Shown here in pieces: positions 20,784-21,029 of a stretch of 21,029 nt of DNA; position 1 is the stretch's first letter, and every line of letters starts with the position of its first letter. The position numbers were made by a program, and so were the translations under genes. The DNA is from DATKQY01 sp035532475 (GTDB taxonomy: Bacteria > Actinomycetota > Acidimicrobiia > Acidimicrobiales > Bog-793): the NCBI GenBank assembly GCA_035532475.1, contig DATKQY010000062.1, positions 1 through 21,029 on the forward strand. Direction: 5' to 3'. The notes under the pieces are model-generated. The model had not been told where the DNA came from. It did not search any database and saw nothing but the letters and a program-made list of their open reading frames with translations.

Positions 20784-21029
20784 GTGCAGACGGTCACTAT
20801 CAACAGTGCGCCCGGCGACTTCCGCGTACTGGCCGAACAGATCCGCGACGCCGGCCTTCTCGACCGCCGGCCCGGCTATTACAGCGTGAAGATCGTCCTG
20901 ACCATCGCCGCGTTCGCCGCGGGATGGGCGGCGTTGCTGGTCGTCGGCAACTCGTGGGCCACGCTCGGTGTCGCAGCATTCCTGGGCGTGATGTTCACCC
21001 AGCTGGGCTTCGTCGGCCATGACGCGGGG
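20784..21029 (+). CDS. Fatty-acid desaturase, N-terminal part (cut by window edge)
   Basis: 82 codons are present. After a soluble start (FRVLAEQIRDAGLLDRRPGY) comes YYSVKIVLTIAAFAAGWAAL, a membrane stretch (about 36-75), and QLGFVGHDAG at the edge. The GHDAG(H) is the first histidine box of membrane di-iron acyl-lipid/acyl-CoA desaturases of the actinobacterial DesA3-like type. These insert double bonds in fatty acids using oxygen and a reductase. GTG 20784 has an AAGGA site 7 nt upstream; GTG 20748 is a 12-residue longer option. It begins 109 nt outside the IS right end. The remaining histidine boxes lie outside the window. Confidence 0.82.
   Translation, partial: MQTVTINSAPGDFRVLAEQIRDAGLLDRRPGYYSVKIVLTIAAFAAGWAALLVVGNSWATLGVAAFLGVMFTQLGFVGHDAG

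Noticed and set aside
1..21029. CRISPR array, toxin-antitoxin pair or phage structural genes
   Set aside because: No regularly spaced repeats, paired small toxin/antitoxin frames or phage-type domains were seen.

Overview
The window is very GC-rich, with strong G/C preference at third codon positions, many GTG starts, TAnnnT-type -10 boxes and several leaderless-looking genes. It carries a MerR-TetR fusion regulator, PPOX/F420-type and DegV proteins, and actinobacterial-looking secreted proteins. This points to a chromosomal segment of an Actinomycetota member, perhaps an Acidimicrobiia or Thermoleophilia relative; the class is inference. Both edges cut genes: the 5' end of dxs on the left (minus strand) and the 5' end of a fatty-acid desaturase on the right (plus strand).

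Positions 1-6000 hold mostly unrelated housekeeping and accessory genes: dxs (partial), a MerR-TetR regulator divergent from a DegV protein, a membrane protein with a RodZ-like C-terminus, a SAM methyltransferase, a YbjQ/UPF0145 protein, an aldo/keto reductase and a flavin-reductase-like protein. Positions 6000-11700 carry an SDR plus zinc alcohol dehydrogenase pair behind a recognisable promoter, a 54-residue zinc-ribbon protein with a leaderless start, a secreted protein of unknown function, a MetE-core-like methyltransferase, a PPOX protein and a SixA-like phosphatase. Positions 11653-12432 hold no confident gene.

Positions 12433-17561 are a same-strand (minus) envelope module. In transcription order it contains a small secreted protein, an OmpR-type response regulator, a HAMP sensor kinase that overlaps the regulator by ATGA, a secreted HtrA-type serine protease with a PDZ domain, and a secreted coiled-coil protein with an M23/LytM-like domain that lacks the metal-binding histidines. 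By layout it resembles a CpxP-CpxRA-DegP set, but the regulator-target links are inferred.

Positions 17960-18901 encode a secreted DUF459/SGNH-like protein. Positions 19042-20675 are a mobile-DNA landing zone. It has a tRNA-Ile(GAU)-like 3' half without a proper 5' half (probable att duplicate), a pair of 11-bp tandem repeats like recombinase arm sites, a 169-bp non-autonomous element with IS5-like ends and a TAA duplication, and directly beside it an apparently intact ISAzo13-family insertion sequence with visible imperfect terminal repeats. The most useful cross-cutting observation is a repeated TAnnnT-(6 or 7 nt)-GTG/ATG arrangement at six genes, which indicates leaderless transcription and fixes several start codons.
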